DNA of 64,000 bases from Armatimonadota bacterium. Its GTDB lineage: Bacteria > Armatimonadota > Fimbriimonadia > Fimbriimonadales > Fimbriimonadaceae. The stretch lies in contig JAFDWR010000002.1 of assembly GCA_018268355.1 (NCBI GenBank), positions 1-64,000 of the forward strand, written 5' to 3'. Every line of letters starts with the position of its first letter. Position 1 is the stretch's first letter. This document shows positions 1 through 11,520 of the stretch, piece after piece. Under the pieces are notes generated by a model. That model ran no database searches, had not been told where the DNA came from, and worked only from the letters and a program-made list of their open reading frames with translations. The translations under genes were made by a program, and so were the position numbers.

Positions 1-1985
<1,985 letters not shown>

Positions 1986-2099
1986 AATTTTCTCTCGCTC
2001 TTTCGAGTGCTCGATACATGCTTCTCAATTCACCACTATGCGATTGTCAAGGTTCTTGTCTTCGGCTGCTGGTCCGTTTTGGTCCAGCGGCAAGGGGAA

Positions 2100-2128
2100 A
2101 TGATACCAGTCCGCCCCCTCCACGTCAA
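2100..2128 (-). promoter_or_regulatory. promoter of the 23S rRNA gene
   Basis: On the minus strand TTGACG (2128-2123) is followed by exactly 17 bases and TATCAT (2105-2100), close to the sigma-70 consensus. An A/T-rich stretch lies directly upstream (about 2138-2160), where UP elements of rRNA promoters sit. Transcription would start near 2093, giving a leader of about 108 bases. The leader contains an imperfect stem (GCTGGACC with GGACCAGC-like arm, about 2069-2091) that could take part in rRNA processing. This implies the 23S gene is transcribed independently of a 16S gene. Confidence 0.8.
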
Positions 2129-2209
2129 GCCTTACGAGAAGAAATTTCGGAAATTCTTGACCGGGTCCTCGTGGTGCTCAGCTTTTCCCCGTAAAACCTA
2201 CACTCAGGG

Positions 2210-2866
2210 TCAGCCGATCGTCAGGCCGGCCTTGTTCCAGTCCTCCAAGAATCGCTGCAGACCCGAGTCGGTCAGCGGGTGCTTGAACAGCATCTGGAGG
2301 ATCTTGAACGGCATCGTCGAAACGTGCGCGCCTGCCTCCACCGCCTTCACCACATGCAGCGGGTGCCGGATCGAGGCCGCCAAGACCTCGCTTTCAAAGC
2401 CGTACTCGTGCACCATGCGCACCGTGTCGGCCACCGCCACCATGCCGTCGTCGCTGATGTCGTCCACCCGGCCCACGAAATTCGAGATATACGTCGCCCC
2501 CGCCTTCGCCGCAAGCAAAGCCTGCGACACGCTGAAAACCAGGGTCACGTTAGTCCGAATCCCCTTGTCCGAAAGGAACTTCACCAGGCGGATGCCCGGC
2601 TCGATGAGAGGAACCTTCACCACGATCTGCTCGTGCCAGCTCGCAATCTCAAGGGCCTCCTTGACCATCGATTCATAGTCCGTGGCGACGACCTCCGCGC
2701 TGATGTCGCCTCCCGGCATCAGTTCGCAAATCTTCAAAACGGTCTCCTTGAATCCCTTGCCGCTCTTAGCGATCAACGTTGGATTGGTGGTCACGCCATC
2801 GATGACGCCCCACTCCGCAGCAAGACGAACTTCTTCGATGTCCCCAGTGTCGACAAACAGCTTCAT
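2210..2866 (-). CDS. tal: transaldolase, small FSA/TalC type
   Basis: 218-residue protein of the small transaldolase / fructose-6-phosphate aldolase family (class I aldolase, TIM barrel) of the pentose phosphate pathway; cytoplasmic. It begins MKLFVDTGD, contains GVTTNPTLIAKSG near residue 24, the Schiff-base lysine in IVVKVPL (K84), TLVFSVSQALLAAKAGA and the FVGRVDD segment, and has the usual length of the family. A longer upstream extension of the open frame is not family-like and was excluded; ATG at 2866 starts exactly where homologues start. A TACCCT box lies 9 bases upstream, so the mRNA may have almost no leader. The gene is divergent from mnmE. Sequence alone does not separate transaldolase from F6P aldolase activity. 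Confidence 0.93.
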   Translation of the reverse strand: MKLFVDTGDIEEVRLAAEWGVIDGVTTNPTLIAKSGKGFKETVLKICELMPGGDISAEVVATDYESMVKEALEIASWHEQIVVKVPLIEPGIRLVKFLSDKGIRTNVTLVFSVSQALLAAKAGATYISNFVGRVDDISDDGMVAVADTVRMVHEYGFESEVLAASIRHPLHVVKAVEAGAHVSTMPFKILQMLFKHPLTDSGLQRFLEDWNKAGLTIG

Positions 2867-2904
2867 GACGATCCAAGGGTACCCGTTGCCCTCCGTGCCA
2901 CCCC

Positions 2905-2933
2905 TTGACCTGTGACCGACTTTCGGCAATAGT
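2905..2933 (+). promoter_or_regulatory. candidate promoter of mnmE, leaderless
   Basis: TTGACC (2905-2910), a 17-base spacer and AATAGT (2928-2933) end six bases before the GTG start at 2940. If used, transcription would begin at or next to the start codon. The -10 match is only moderate. Confidence 0.4.
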
Positions 2934-2939
2934 GGCGGA

Positions 2940-4238
2940 GTGCTCGAACTCCAAGACACGATTGTCGCCTGCATCACCGGCCCCGGCCGCTCCGCCGTGG
3001 CCGCCATACGCCTCAGCGGAAGCGACGCCTGGACCATCGCGAGCCGCCTCTTTACGCCCTGGCCCTCCTTCCCCGTTCCGCGCCACGCCTATTACGGCCG
3101 GTTCAAGAACAACGACGATGGCCTCTTGATCCTCTTTGAATCGCTGCGCAGCTACACCCGCGAAGCCACCGCCGAGCTCTTCATCCATGGTTCGCCTGCC
3201 TCGGTTCGGTCGCTGATCGAAGAAACGATTGCCCATGGCGCACGCCTCGCCGAACCCGGTGAGTTCACCCGCCGCGCCTTCCTCCACGGTCGGCTCGACC
3301 TGACTCAAGCCGAAGCGGTGCGCGATACCATCGAAGCGGAGACCGAAGCCCAGCTCCGAAACGCGTTTCGAAACCTCGATGGCGCCCTCACGAAGGCATT
3401 TCATTCGATCCGCGAGGGAGCGGTTGCCATCCTCGCCGAGATCGAGGCCCATGTCGACTTCAGCGAGGACCTACCGCCCCTCGATCGAAATCAAATGGCG
3501 GGCAAGGTCGTGGATCAGCGCCTACGGGTGGATAGCCTTCTCGGCACCGCCAACCAAGGCGAAATCTTGCGCTCTGGATTCCGCGTGGCGATCCTTGGCC
3601 GCCCAAACGCCGGGAAGTCAACGCTCCTGAACACGCTCCTCGGTCGCTCGCGCGCCATCGTCTCTGAAACCCCAGGCACCACCCGCGACTTCCTCGAAGA
3701 GCGCATCGACGTTGCCGGGCTGCCGGTCGTGCTGATCGATACTGCGGGTCTTCGCACCTCAAACGACCCCATCGAGGCGGAAGGCATCGACCGATCCCGC
3801 ACGGAATCCCAACATGCCCAGCTGCGGCTCTACCTCTTCGAATCCTGGACCCCGGAAGACGACGCCGAGTGGCGAGCGCTTCCCTCCCCCAAGCTGAAGG
3901 TGCGGACCAAGGTCGACCTCGCGACCAGCACCGCCGCAGGCGAAGACCTCAAGGTGTCGTGCATGACGGGCGAAGGACTCGAGGACCTGAACCAAGCGCT
4001 CCTCCGCGTCGCTGACCTCACCGACACCGCGACCATCCTCCCGCGCCACCAACCAATCCTGCGTGCCGTTCGCGATCATCTCAATGAGGCCGAGCAAAGC
4101 CTGCGCGGGTCACGACCGCTGGACCTGGCTTCGGTGAGCCTACAAGCCGCCGTCCATGAACTCGGAAAGCTGATTGGCGAAACCGCAACGGCGGACATTC
4201 TGGACGAGGTCTTCGGTACCTTTTGCCTCGGCAAGTAG
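2940..4238 (+). CDS. mnmE: tRNA-modifying GTPase MnmE (TrmE)
   Basis: 432-residue MnmE, which with MnmG installs the carboxymethylaminomethyl group on U34 of certain tRNAs. The N-terminal tetrahydrofolate-binding domain is recognisable (DTIVACITGPGRSAVAAIRLSG, then GEFTRRAFLHGRLDLTQAEAV). The embedded G domain has GRPNAGKS near residue 219, the TTRDF switch and DTAGL; the G4 motif is TKVD instead of NKxD. The C-terminus ends CLGK, the conserved catalytic-cysteine motif of the family. Start is GTG at 2940, directly in front of the conserved N-terminus. No mnmG neighbour is present. Standalone gene, divergent from the transaldolase and followed by a 167-base gap. Confidence 0.97.
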   Translation: MLELQDTIVACITGPGRSAVAAIRLSGSDAWTIASRLFTPWPSFPVPRHAYYGRFKNNDDGLLILFESLRSYTREATAELFIHGSPASVRSLIEETIAHGARLAEPGEFTRRAFLHGRLDLTQAEAVRDTIEAETEAQLRNAFRNLDGALTKAFHSIREGAVAILAEIEAHVDFSEDLPPLDRNQMAGKVVDQRLRVDSLLGTANQGEILRSGFRVAILGRPNAGKSTLLNTLLGRSRAIVSETPGTTRDFLEERIDVAGLPVVLIDTAGLRTSNDPIEAEGIDRSRTESQHAQLRLYLFESWTPEDDAEWRALPSPKLKVRTKVDLATSTAAGEDLKVSCMTGEGLEDLNQALLRVADLTDTATILPRHQPILRAVRDHLNEAEQSLRGSRPLDLASVSLQAAVHELGKLIGETATADILDEVFGTFCLGK

Positions 4239-4370
4239 TTTCAATTAGGCTCGTTTGATACCAATAATTGCTCCGCACAGCACAAACATTGCCCCCTGTC
4301 AGCCATTTCCTGCGATCCAGTTGACAAGAATTGGCGTTTTGTCCACGCGCCGACATCCCAATGCTTTTAG

Positions 4371-4386
4371 TACGACGAAAGTCGTA
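4371..4386 (+). other. GNRA-type hairpin in the 5' region of the PilZ gene
   Basis: TACGAC-GAAA-GTCGTA forms a perfect 6-base stem with a GAAA tetraloop, immediately followed by GAGG and 20 bases ahead of the ATG at 4406. The rest of the gap 4239-4370 shows an isolated TTGACA at 4321-4326 without a matching -10 box and nothing else recognisable. Function of the hairpin unknown; it may only stabilise the mRNA 5' end. Confidence 0.35.
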
Positions 4387-4405
4387 GAGGTTGGGATCAA
4401 AACTT

Positions 4406-4963
4406 ATGATGGACATTTCGATTCAACGGGTCGGTTCACCTATGGCGTTTCGGGGGCTCATTCCTTCGATTGACTCCAAATCAGTAACCGCCCAGTTTGC
4501 GCTGCGGCCGAGGATGGACAAGGGTGACCTTTGCGTCCTCAGCATCTGGGACCCCCAGGAGCAGGCAGCAACGGTGCGCGTCGAAGAGGTTCGTCCAAGT
4601 CGTGTGGGAACGCTGACGGACGTGGTGCTTACGTTGGTTGGAGAGTTCGTGCCGGTCAATCGGCGTTCCCATGCCCGCCACGTCGTCCCGAGCGTCAATG
4701 CCAGCGTCCGACGTGCCGGCACTGAGTTCGATGTTCAACTCATCGACCTTTCACGCGGTGGCTGCGGCTTCTACTCCGAAAGGCCTCTCTGCCAGGACGA
4801 GGTGTTCGAGATCACGCTCCACAGCCCGTCTGGCCGACGCTCGGTCAGCGCGACGGCCAAGCACTGCACGATGTCGAGTCTGGTGAAAGGCTACTTCCGC
4901 ATCGGTTGCCAATTCCAAGAAGAACACAGCTTTGAACGCGAGGGCTGGCTCAAAACCCCATAG
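4406..4963 (+). CDS. PilZ domain protein
   Basis: 185-residue cytoplasmic protein with a PilZ domain in its second half: an RR...R-like motif (NRRSHARH, near residue 95) followed about 30 residues later by DLSRGGCGF, matching the RxxxR and (D/N)xSxxG signatures that bind cyclic di-GMP in this family. The N-terminal half resembles a YcgR-like flexible partner domain but I cannot assign it. A TTG at 4391 could extend the protein by five residues; ATG at 4406 with GGGA about nine bases upstream was preferred. Likely a c-di-GMP receptor acting on motility, pili or exopolysaccharide; the target is not evident from the neighbours (mnmE, clpB). Confidence 0.8.
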   Translation: MMDISIQRVGSPMAFRGLIPSIDSKSVTAQFALRPRMDKGDLCVLSIWDPQEQAATVRVEEVRPSRVGTLTDVVLTLVGEFVPVNRRSHARHVVPSVNASVRRAGTEFDVQLIDLSRGGCGFYSERPLCQDEVFEITLHSPSGRRSVSATAKHCTMSSLVKGYFRIGCQFQEEHSFEREGWLKTP

Positions 4964-4986
4964 GATCCTCCCAGACCGCCTGCAGA

Positions 4987-5018
4987 GCTCCGGCAACCCG
5001 CGAGGGTCCGGGGCTTTT
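4987..5018 (+). terminator. rho-independent terminator after the PilZ gene
   Basis: GCTCCGG (4987-4993) pairs with CCGGGGC (5008-5014) with one G-U pair, enclosing a second stem ACCC-GCGA-GGGT, and is followed by TTTT. Confidence 0.75.
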
Positions 5019-5101
5019 GCATTTTAGCGGAACAGATTCGGGGCGAGATGCGTTATCATTATGTGTGTACGGTGATTTGAGCCTACTACACTAAAGCCAA
5101 A

Positions 5102-7711
5102 ATGCGATTTGACAAACTCACCATCCGCGCCCAAGACGCCATCCAGGACGCCCAGAACCTTGCGACCGAGTTCCGACACTCGAACATCGATGCCGAGCAC
5201 CTCCTGCTCGCGATGTTGACCCAAGAAGATGGGATCGCCGCGCCCCTTTTGGAGCGACTGGGCTCCAGCCCCACGCGCGTCATCGAGAACCTGAAGAAGG
5301 AGCTCTCGAACATGCCGGCGGTGCAGGGTTCGGCTAGCTACGGGGCGAATCTCTCGGGACGACTCACCAGCCTCGTAAACGTGGCCTTCAACGACGCCAA
5401 CAAGATGGGCGACGAGTTTGTTTCGACCGAACACTTCCTCCTTGGCATGGTCGACGATTCCGGCGTGGCGGGCAAGCTGCTTCGCGCCGAAGGCATCAAG
5501 CGCGACGCCCTCGAGAAGGCAGTTTCCACCCTGCGCCAGGGCCGAAAGATCGAGGATCAGCACGGCGAAGACCGCTATCAAGCGCTTGAGAAGTACGGCA
5601 TCGACATGACCCGGCGGGCCGCCGAAGGCAAGCTCGACCCCGTCATCGGTCGCGACGAGGAGATTCGCCGCGTCATCCAGGTCCTCAGCCGCCGAACGAA
5701 GAACAACCCCGTCCTCATCGGCGAACCCGGCGTTGGAAAGACCGCCGTCGTTGAAGGGCTTGCCCAGCGCGTGATGAAGGGCGATGTCCCCGAATCGCTG
5801 CGCGGCAAGTCAGTGATTGCGCTGGACCTCGGTGCTCTTGTTGCGGGTGCGAAGTACCGCGGCGAATTCGAGGATCGACTCAAGGCCGTCCTCGAAGAGA
5901 TTTCGAAGGCGGAAGGCCGCATCGTGCTCTTCATCGATGAGCTCCACACCCTGGTCGGTGCGGGCAAGGCGGAAGGCGCGATGGACGCCGCCAACATGCT
6001 CAAGCCGATGCTTGCCCGTGGCGAGCTCCGCTGCATTGGCGCGACCACCCTCGACGAGTATCGCAAGTACATCGAAAAGGATGCCGCCCTCGAGCGACGA
6101 TTCCAACAGGTGCTCGTTGACGAGCCGACGGTCGAAGAGACGATCTCGATCCTGCGTGGACTAAAGGAGCGCTACGAGATCCACCACGGCGTGCGGATCA
6201 CCGACAGTGCCCTCGTCGCCGCCGCCACCCTCAGCCAACGGTACATCACCGAGCGATTCCTCCCCGACAAGGCGATTGACCTCGTCGACGAGGCCGCGAG
6301 CAAGCTGAAGATGGAGATCGACAGCGTCCCTTCGGAGATCGACGAAGTCGAGCGTCAGATTGCCCAACTTGAGATCGACCGTCTTGCCCTGCGCAAGGAA
6401 GAGGACGCCGCGAGCCAAGAGCGACTCGCCCAAACCGAGCGACGCCTCGCCGACCTCACCGAAAAGGCTCAGGCCCTCCGCGCCGAATGGTCGAACGAAA
6501 AGGCAGGCATCGAGGAGATTCGCAAGTTGAAGGGCGAGCTGGATTCGTTGCGCCAATCGCTCGAAGTCGCCCAGCGCGACGCCGATTGGGCCAAGGCTTC
6601 CGAGATTCAATACGGGCTCATCCCCGCCGTCCAACGCCAAATCGACGAGAAGTCGAACGCGGTCGCGGCCCAAGACGGCAAGAGCCCGATGCTGAAGGAG
6701 ATGGTCGATTCGGACGACATCGCCGCCGTTGTCAGCAAGTGGACGGGCGTCCCCGTGAGCAAGCTGCTCTCGGGCGAAATGCAGAAGCTGCTCTCGATGG
6801 AGAGTGCTCTGGAAGAGCGCGTCATCGGCCAGAGCGAGGCGATCTCCGTCCTCAGCGATGCGGTTCGCCGGGCCCGCTCCGGCCTCAGCGACCCCCACCG
6901 ACCGATCGGCAGCTTCCTCTTCTTGGGACCCACCGGCGTCGGAAAGACGGAGACCGCCAAGGCCCTCGCCGAGTTCCTCTTTGATGATGAGCGAGCGATG
7001 GTCCGCATCGACATGAGCGAGTACAGCGAGAAGCACTCGGTGGCGCGGCTCATCGGTGCCCCTCCCGGATACATCGGCTTTGACGAAGGTGGCCAGCTCA
7101 CCGAAGCGGTGCGCCGCCGACCGTACAGCGTCATCCTGCTCGACGAAGTGGAAAAGGCCCATCCGGAGATATTCAACGTCCTCCTTCAGGTCCTCGACGA
7201 CGGTCGCATGACCGACGGTCAGGGCCGAACGGTGGACTTCAAGAACTCGGTGATCCTGCTCACAAGCAACCTCGGCAGTCAGTTCTACGCCGACCCGATT
7301 GCGGCGAGCGAGCACTGGGACGAGACCAAGCGCAACGTGATGGACGTGGTGCGCGGATTCTTCCGACCCGAGTTCATCAACCGACTCGACGACGTGATCA
7401 TTTTCCGATCGCTCCAGGCGAACGACATCAAGCGGATCGTCACGATTCAGCTCGACCAGCTTCAGGAGCGGCTCCGCGAACGAAGAATCACCCTCAAGGT
7501 CAGCGATGAGGCCATTGTTCAGCTCGCAAGTGCAGGGTTTGACCCGGTCTATGGCGCACGTCCGCTCAAGAGGGCGATCCAAGCCTCGCTGATGAATCCG
7601 CTCGCCCAGGCCCTCCTGCGCGGCGACATCCGCGACGGCCAAACCGTGACCGTGGACTACTCGGCGGGAGCGTTCCACTTCGTGCCTGCCGAGACTCCGG
7701 TCGAAGCGTAA
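5102..7711 (+). CDS. clpB: ATP-dependent disaggregase ClpB
   Basis: 869-residue AAA+ chaperone that with DnaK/DnaJ extracts and refolds aggregated proteins; the usual length is about 860. In order: Clp N-domain repeats (1-150), first AAA domain with Walker A GEPGVGKT near 206 and Walker B VLFIDE, a coiled-coil middle domain of about 110 residues (about 410-520, rich in E/K/L, as in ClpB and not ClpA/C), and a second AAA domain with GPTGVGKT near 610 and [13 protein letters not shown]. No ClpP-binding loop was noticed. Start ATG at 5102. A TACACT box lies 9 bases upstream; no CIRCE element or sigma-32-type site is visible, so heat-shock control cannot be read from the sequence. Confidence 0.98.
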   Translation: MRFDKLTIRAQDAIQDAQNLATEFRHSNIDAEHLLLAMLTQEDGIAAPLLERLGSSPTRVIENLKKELSNMPAVQGSASYGANLSGRLTSLVNVAFNDANKMGDEFVSTEHFLLGMVDDSGVAGKLLRAEGIKRDALEKAVSTLRQGRKIEDQHGEDRYQALEKYGIDMTRRAAEGKLDPVIGRDEEIRRVIQVLSRRTKNNPVLIGEPGVGKTAVVEGLAQRVMKGDVPESLRGKSVIALDLGALVAGAKYRGEFEDRLKAVLEEISKAEGRIVLFIDELHTLVGAGKAEGAMDAANMLKPMLARGELRCIGATTLDEYRKYIEKDAALERRFQQVLVDEPTVEETISILRGLKERYEIHHGVRITDSALVAAATLSQRYITERFLPDKAIDLVDEAASKLKMEIDSVPSEIDEVERQIAQLEIDRLALRKEEDAASQERLAQTERRLADLTEKAQALRAEWSNEKAGIEEIRKLKGELDSLRQSLEVAQRDADWAKASEIQYGLIPAVQRQIDEKSNAVAAQDGKSPMLKEMVDSDDIAAVVSKWTGVPVSKLLSGEMQKLLSMESALEERVIGQSEAISVLSDAVRRARSGLSDPHRPIGSFLFLGPTGVGKTETAKALAEFLFDDERAMVRIDMSEYSEKHSVARLIGAPPGYIGFDEGGQLTEAVRRRPYSVILLDEVEKAHPEIFNVLLQVLDDGRMTDGQGRTVDFKNSVILLTSNLGSQFYADPIAASEHWDETKRNVMDVVRGFFRPEFINRLDDVIIFRSLQANDIKRIVTIQLDQLQERLRERRITLKVSDEAIVQLASAGFDPVYGARPLKRAIQASLMNPLAQALLRGDIRDGQTVTVDYSAGAFHFVPAETPVEA

Positions 7712-7767
7712 AATCTCCCTTGGGGCTGGCCTATCGCCGGCCCCAAAATTCGTGTATCGTGGAGGGG

Positions 7768-10494
7768 ATGAACCGTTCCCTGCTCGTTGCGTGTCTCGCC
7801 GTCGTTTGCGGCGTCATCGCTCCCCATCAGGCCCTTGCCCAAACACCGGGCGGCAAGCCGGCCGCTGCTCCCGAGCCACCCAAGCGCGACCCGAAGTCAC
7901 TTGACTACGAAAAGGCGGTCAAGGACCTCAAGCGGATCGACGGTGCCTGGACGCTCTACATTCGAAAGAAGGAAATCCTCCTTGAGCTCCCCGAGTCGAA
8001 GCTCGGCCAGATGTTCACCCTCCAGGCGACCTTCAACACCGGCGTCGCGGAGGACAACACCCAGGCTGGATTCCCGGTCAACAACGTCGACCTCTACAGC
8101 TTTGAAAAGGGTGACGACACGGTCTACCTCGTCCAGCCGACCCTGTCTCACCGATGGTCCGCAACCGACCCCTATCGCCAGATGGCCGAGCGGTCGTTCC
8201 CCAAGGCGCTGCTCAACACCTTCCGCGTTGAACAAACCGACCCCGAGCGCAAGGTCCTGCTGGTCAACGTCAGCTCGATCTTCAACGGCGATACCGTCCG
8301 GCTTCCTCAGATCCTTTCCATGGTCCTCGGCGGACCTTATATGCTCGACCGCGACCGATCGTCGATCGGCAGTGCGAAGGGCTTCCCCGACAACACCGTG
8401 GTTCGGATGAACTACCACTTCAGCAACCCGCAAGGCGGAATGCCCGGCCTCGGCGACAACCCGCTCGCCGCGCTCTTCGGCTCGACTTCCCTGCTCGAAG
8501 ATCGCCGCAGTGCCCCGGTTGCGGTGACCTACAACGTCACCTGGCGCAAGGAGAGCAACTACGTTCCCCGCCTCGCCGACCCGCGCGTGGGTTACTTCAC
8601 CACCGATTACTGGACCCTCGACAAGTTCTTTGATGACGAGCAAACCCGCCGCGTCATCAATCGCTGGAACCTGAAGAAGAAGGATCCGTTTGCCGCGATC
8701 AGCGAGCCGGTCAAGCCGATCGTTTGGACGCTTGACCCCGCGATCCCAAAGAAGTGGCGACCCGCCGTCCGCGATGCGGTCCTGCGCTGGAACGCAGCCT
8801 TTGAGAAGATCGGCTTCAAGAACGCGGTCCAAGTTCAGGAGGTTGATAACGACCCCGATTACGACCACGCCGACCAGCGCTACAACACGATTCGCTGGAC
8901 GATGTCGGAAAACGCGGGCTACGCGATCGCCCTCTTCCGAACCGACCCCATCACGGGCGAAATCATCAGCGCAGGCGTCAATTTCGACGCCACCATGCTG
9001 AGCTTCACCACCCGCGAGCACCGTGAGGCGGTCTTCCCGATCCTCAATGGCGGCGAATCGCGCGCGATGGAAGTGCTGACCCACGCCCATCCGGAGAACG
9101 ACACCGCCGGGACGATCACCGACTATCTTTGGGAAGGCAACAGCCGCGACATGAAGCTCGCGAACCTGATGCGCGCCTCCAAGAAGGCCGGTTGGTCGCC
9201 CGCTGCCTGCATGACCCCGCGCGAGATGGTCAACCAGGCTCGGTTTGGCTACGCCACGCTGCAAGCGATGACGGGTGGACGCATTTCGCCCGACGAGTAC
9301 GCGCGGCAGTTCATCACCGACGTCATCAGCCACGAGGTCGGCCACTGCATGGGGCTTCGCCACAACTATGTGGCGTCGAACTACCTCACGACCGCCCAGC
9401 TTGGCGACGAGTCGATCACGAGCGTCGAAGGCAACTCGTCGAGCGTCATGGACTACGTTCCCGTGAACACGAGCGCGATCCTTCGCGGCAAGGGCAACTT
9501 CTACTCGAACTCGATTGGCGTCTATGACAAGTGGGCGATCGAGTACGGCTACTCGGAGTTCCCGCGCGCTGGCAGCACCCTCGGCGAGGTCTATCCGCTG
9601 TCCCAAATCGCGGCGAAGTCGGGTCTCCCTGGCCATGCCTTCCTGACCGACGATGACATCAACAGCTGGGATGCCTACACGAACGTTTGGGACAACAGCA
9701 AGGACCCGATCAACTACTCGCTCGCAAACATCACCGCGGCGAGGAAGCTCCTGAACTTCGCAATTGAGAGCCTGCCGCGAACCGGCGAGAGCTACACGCG
9801 CCGAACGGACATGATCCTGATGGCGGTCAGCCGCATCTTCCGAGAGTCGCGCTACCTGGGCAAGATGGTCGGCGGTCTTTCGCAAACCCGAAACTTCAAG
9901 GGCGACCAGGGCGAGCGGCGAACGCTGGCTCCGGTTCCCAGTTCGATCCAGCGACAAGCCGCCCAGCAGGTGATCAAGAACCTGCTCAAGGACGACGTCG
10001 CCGCGCGGATTCCGACCGAAGCGCTTCAGCGCATGACGAACGGAACCCAGGAGAACACGTGGGATGCCCCGGTGCGACGCGTGCTCAGCACCCAGATGTT
10101 CATCACGTACTCCACGATGATGGGCCTCGACAAGCTCGACCGAATCGGTGAGAACGAGTTCAAGATGCGCGGCGAGAAGGACATGTACACCCTCGACGAG
10201 CACTTTGCGACCGTCCTTGGTGCGGTGTTTAGCGAGGTCGGCACGGGCCAGAACATCTCGCCCAACCGCCGCGATCTCCAGCGATTCGCGGTGAATGGCC
10301 TCATCGCCCAGGCCGGAAGCTCGTCGGAAGACGTGAAGATGCTCGCCTCGGATTCGCTCCGACGACTGTCGGCGCGGTTCGGCAATGCCCTTGCCAAGCC
10401 CGGCAAGGTCAACGGCATGACGCTCGTCCACCTTCGCGATACGAAGGAGATGATCGACCGGTACCTGGAACGAAAAGTTAGCGTTCCGCGCTAA
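7768..10494 (+). CDS. secreted zinc-dependent metalloprotease (DUF5117/DUF5118 type)
   Basis: 908-residue exported protein with a signal peptide (MNRSLLVACLAVVCGVIA..., cleavage after ALA-Q near 25). The middle part matches the large bacterial zinc-dependent metalloproteases with DUF5117 and DUF5118: the metzincin-like motif HEVGHCMGLRHN with H522, E523 and H526, preceded by ISAGVNFDATM-type strands. Expected to be periplasmic or surface-bound. The start is set by the signal peptide; GGAGGGG lies directly against the ATG, too close for a normal Shine-Dalgarno site, while TATCGT ends seven bases before the ATG, so a leaderless mRNA is more likely. Substrate unknown. Follows clpB by 56 bases. 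Confidence 0.88.
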   Translation: MNRSLLVACLAVVCGVIAPHQALAQTPGGKPAAAPEPPKRDPKSLDYEKAVKDLKRIDGAWTLYIRKKEILLELPESKLGQMFTLQATFNTGVAEDNTQAGFPVNNVDLYSFEKGDDTVYLVQPTLSHRWSATDPYRQMAERSFPKALLNTFRVEQTDPERKVLLVNVSSIFNGDTVRLPQILSMVLGGPYMLDRDRSSIGSAKGFPDNTVVRMNYHFSNPQGGMPGLGDNPLAALFGSTSLLEDRRSAPVAVTYNVTWRKESNYVPRLADPRVGYFTTDYWTLDKFFDDEQTRRVINRWNLKKKDPFAAISEPVKPIVWTLDPAIPKKWRPAVRDAVLRWNAAFEKIGFKNAVQVQEVDNDPDYDHADQRYNTIRWTMSENAGYAIALFRTDPITGEIISAGVNFDATMLSFTTREHREAVFPILNGGESRAMEVLTHAHPENDTAGTITDYLWEGNSRDMKLANLMRASKKAGWSPAACMTPREMVNQARFGYATLQAMTGGRISPDEYARQFITDVISHEVGHCMGLRHNYVASNYLTTAQLGDESITSVEGNSSSVMDYVPVNTSAILRGKGNFYSNSIGVYDKWAIEYGYSEFPRAGSTLGEVYPLSQIAAKSGLPGHAFLTDDDINSWDAYTNVWDNSKDPINYSLANITAARKLLNFAIESLPRTGESYTRRTDMILMAVSRIFRESRYLGKMVGGLSQTRNFKGDQGERRTLAPVPSSIQRQAAQQVIKNLLKDDVAARIPTEALQRMTNGTQENTWDAPVRRVLSTQMFITYSTMMGLDKLDRIGENEFKMRGEKDMYTLDEHFATVLGAVFSEVGTGQNISPNRRDLQRFAVNGLIAQAGSSSEDVKMLASDSLRRLSARFGNALAKPGKVNGMTLVHLRDTKEMIDRYLERKVSVPR

Positions 10495-10503
10495 TGCTTA
10501 AGT

Positions 10504-10525
10504 GGGGGAGGCGCGCGTCTCCCCC
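10504..10525 (+). terminator. G/C hairpin after the metalloprotease gene
   Basis: GGGGGAG (10504-10510) and CTCCCCC (10519-10525) form a perfect 7-base stem with an 8-base GCGCGCGT loop, six bases after the stop region. There is no T-run afterwards, so it may be a weak terminator or an mRNA 3' stabiliser rather than a full stop. Confidence 0.4.
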
Positions 10526-10545
10526 AATCCAACTCAAGAGAGCGA

Positions 10546-11520
10546 ATGCCTAAACATCACCCGAACGCCGAAGCAACCCGAGACGACCTCGCCGCTTTTC
10601 AGGCGGCCCAACCGGCGTCTGCTCTGCTCAAGCCGCCGCCACGAGTCCGTTTCCACTGGCCGCCGCCTTCGATCTCGCACCGATGGCGCATCGGCCCCTC
10701 GGATTGGGCGGAGCGGCGCAAGATCAAGATTCGCGACGAGGAGTTTGAACTCGAGATCGCGCGAACCTCACGCGGGCTACTCGGCAGGGTCGAAGAGCTC
10801 TGGCTCGAAGCCTCTGCCGACACTGAAGATGGCCTGGAGAAAGCCCTTCAACGCGAGGCGGCACCGCTCTTCCGCCGTCAGTACGCGATCTCGCGGACCC
10901 TCGGCCAAAGTGGCCGGTTCACGGGCCGAATCCGCGACCTCCAAGCGACGGAAATCCTGCGGTTGCTTTACTGCGAGGACCGCGATGTTGCCGCCGAAGC
11001 GGCCAAAGAGATCGAGATTCATGCCTCCGCCGGCCTCTATCTGCCGAGCCTGATCCAGGTGCTCCGCGACCAGCACCACCCGTTCCGCCGCAGCGCGCAG
11101 TGGGCAGTCCTCGACCTCCTTGAGGACTTCAAGAGCTTTGACACCGAACCCAGCCTCGAGGACGACGCCATCGCGGCGATCAAATCGCTGATCTGGGATG
11201 CGGAGGACGACTACGCCCGCACGATCTACAAGGCAGGCGTCGTTTTGGGCGGCCACTGGCCGACCGAGAACGGCGGCAAGGCCCTGCTTGAGTGCCTGAA
11301 CGCGCCAAGCCGAATTGGTCGCCGCAGCGCGATCCACGGCCTGTTCCACGTCGTCGAATGGAACCCCGAACTCCGCGCCACCGTGGTTGCCGCTCTTCGG
11401 GCACGGGCGGAAACCGAATCCGATCCGCTGCTGACGTCATTCGCCAGTGGAATGGCGCGCGACATCGAGTCGGCTGCGATCGACCACCTCGCGGAACCCG
11501 TTTTCCCCGACGAGCCCTAA
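10546..11520 (+). CDS. HEAT-repeat-like protein of unknown function
   Basis: 324-residue soluble protein without signal peptide. The second half (about 125-310) is a series of helical pairs of about 30-40 residues (ATEILRLLYCEDRDVAAEAAKEIE, LIQVLRDQHHPFRRSAQWAVLDLLEDF, AAIKSLIWDAEDDYARTIYKAGVVLG, ALLECLNAPSRIGRRSAIHGLFHVVEWNP) that look like HEAT/armadillo repeats. The N-terminal part is basic with a W-rich block and unassigned. ATG at 10546 has AAGAGAG about five bases upstream. Its stop overlaps the stop of the opposing lipoprotein gene within CTAA. A scaffold role is only a guess. Confidence 0.6.
   Translation: MPKHHPNAEATRDDLAAFQAAQPASALLKPPPRVRFHWPPPSISHRWRIGPSDWAERRKIKIRDEEFELEIARTSRGLLGRVEELWLEASADTEDGLEKALQREAAPLFRRQYAISRTLGQSGRFTGRIRDLQATEILRLLYCEDRDVAAEAAKEIEIHASAGLYLPSLIQVLRDQHHPFRRSAQWAVLDLLEDFKSFDTEPSLEDDAIAAIKSLIWDAEDDYARTIYKAGVVLGGHWPTENGGKALLECLNAPSRIGRRSAIHGLFHVVEWNPELRATVVAALRARAETESDPLLTSFASGMARDIESAAIDHLAEPVFPDEP

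Noticed and set aside
4321-4326. Perfect TTGACA upstream of the PilZ gene
   Set aside because: No acceptable -10 box at 16-18 bases downstream.
5041-5101. CIRCE or sigma-32 element upstream of clpB
   Set aside because: Neither the CIRCE inverted repeat nor a CTTGAA / CCCCAT pair is present.
6161-7678. 505-codon antisense frame opposite clpB
   Set aside because: High GC content makes the antisense frame open; clpB on the plus strand is unambiguous and the antisense translation has no family features.
7897-10431. 844-codon antisense frame opposite the metalloprotease
   Set aside because: Composition shadow, rich in Arg/Val/Asp repeats; the plus strand has the signal peptide and HEVGH motif.
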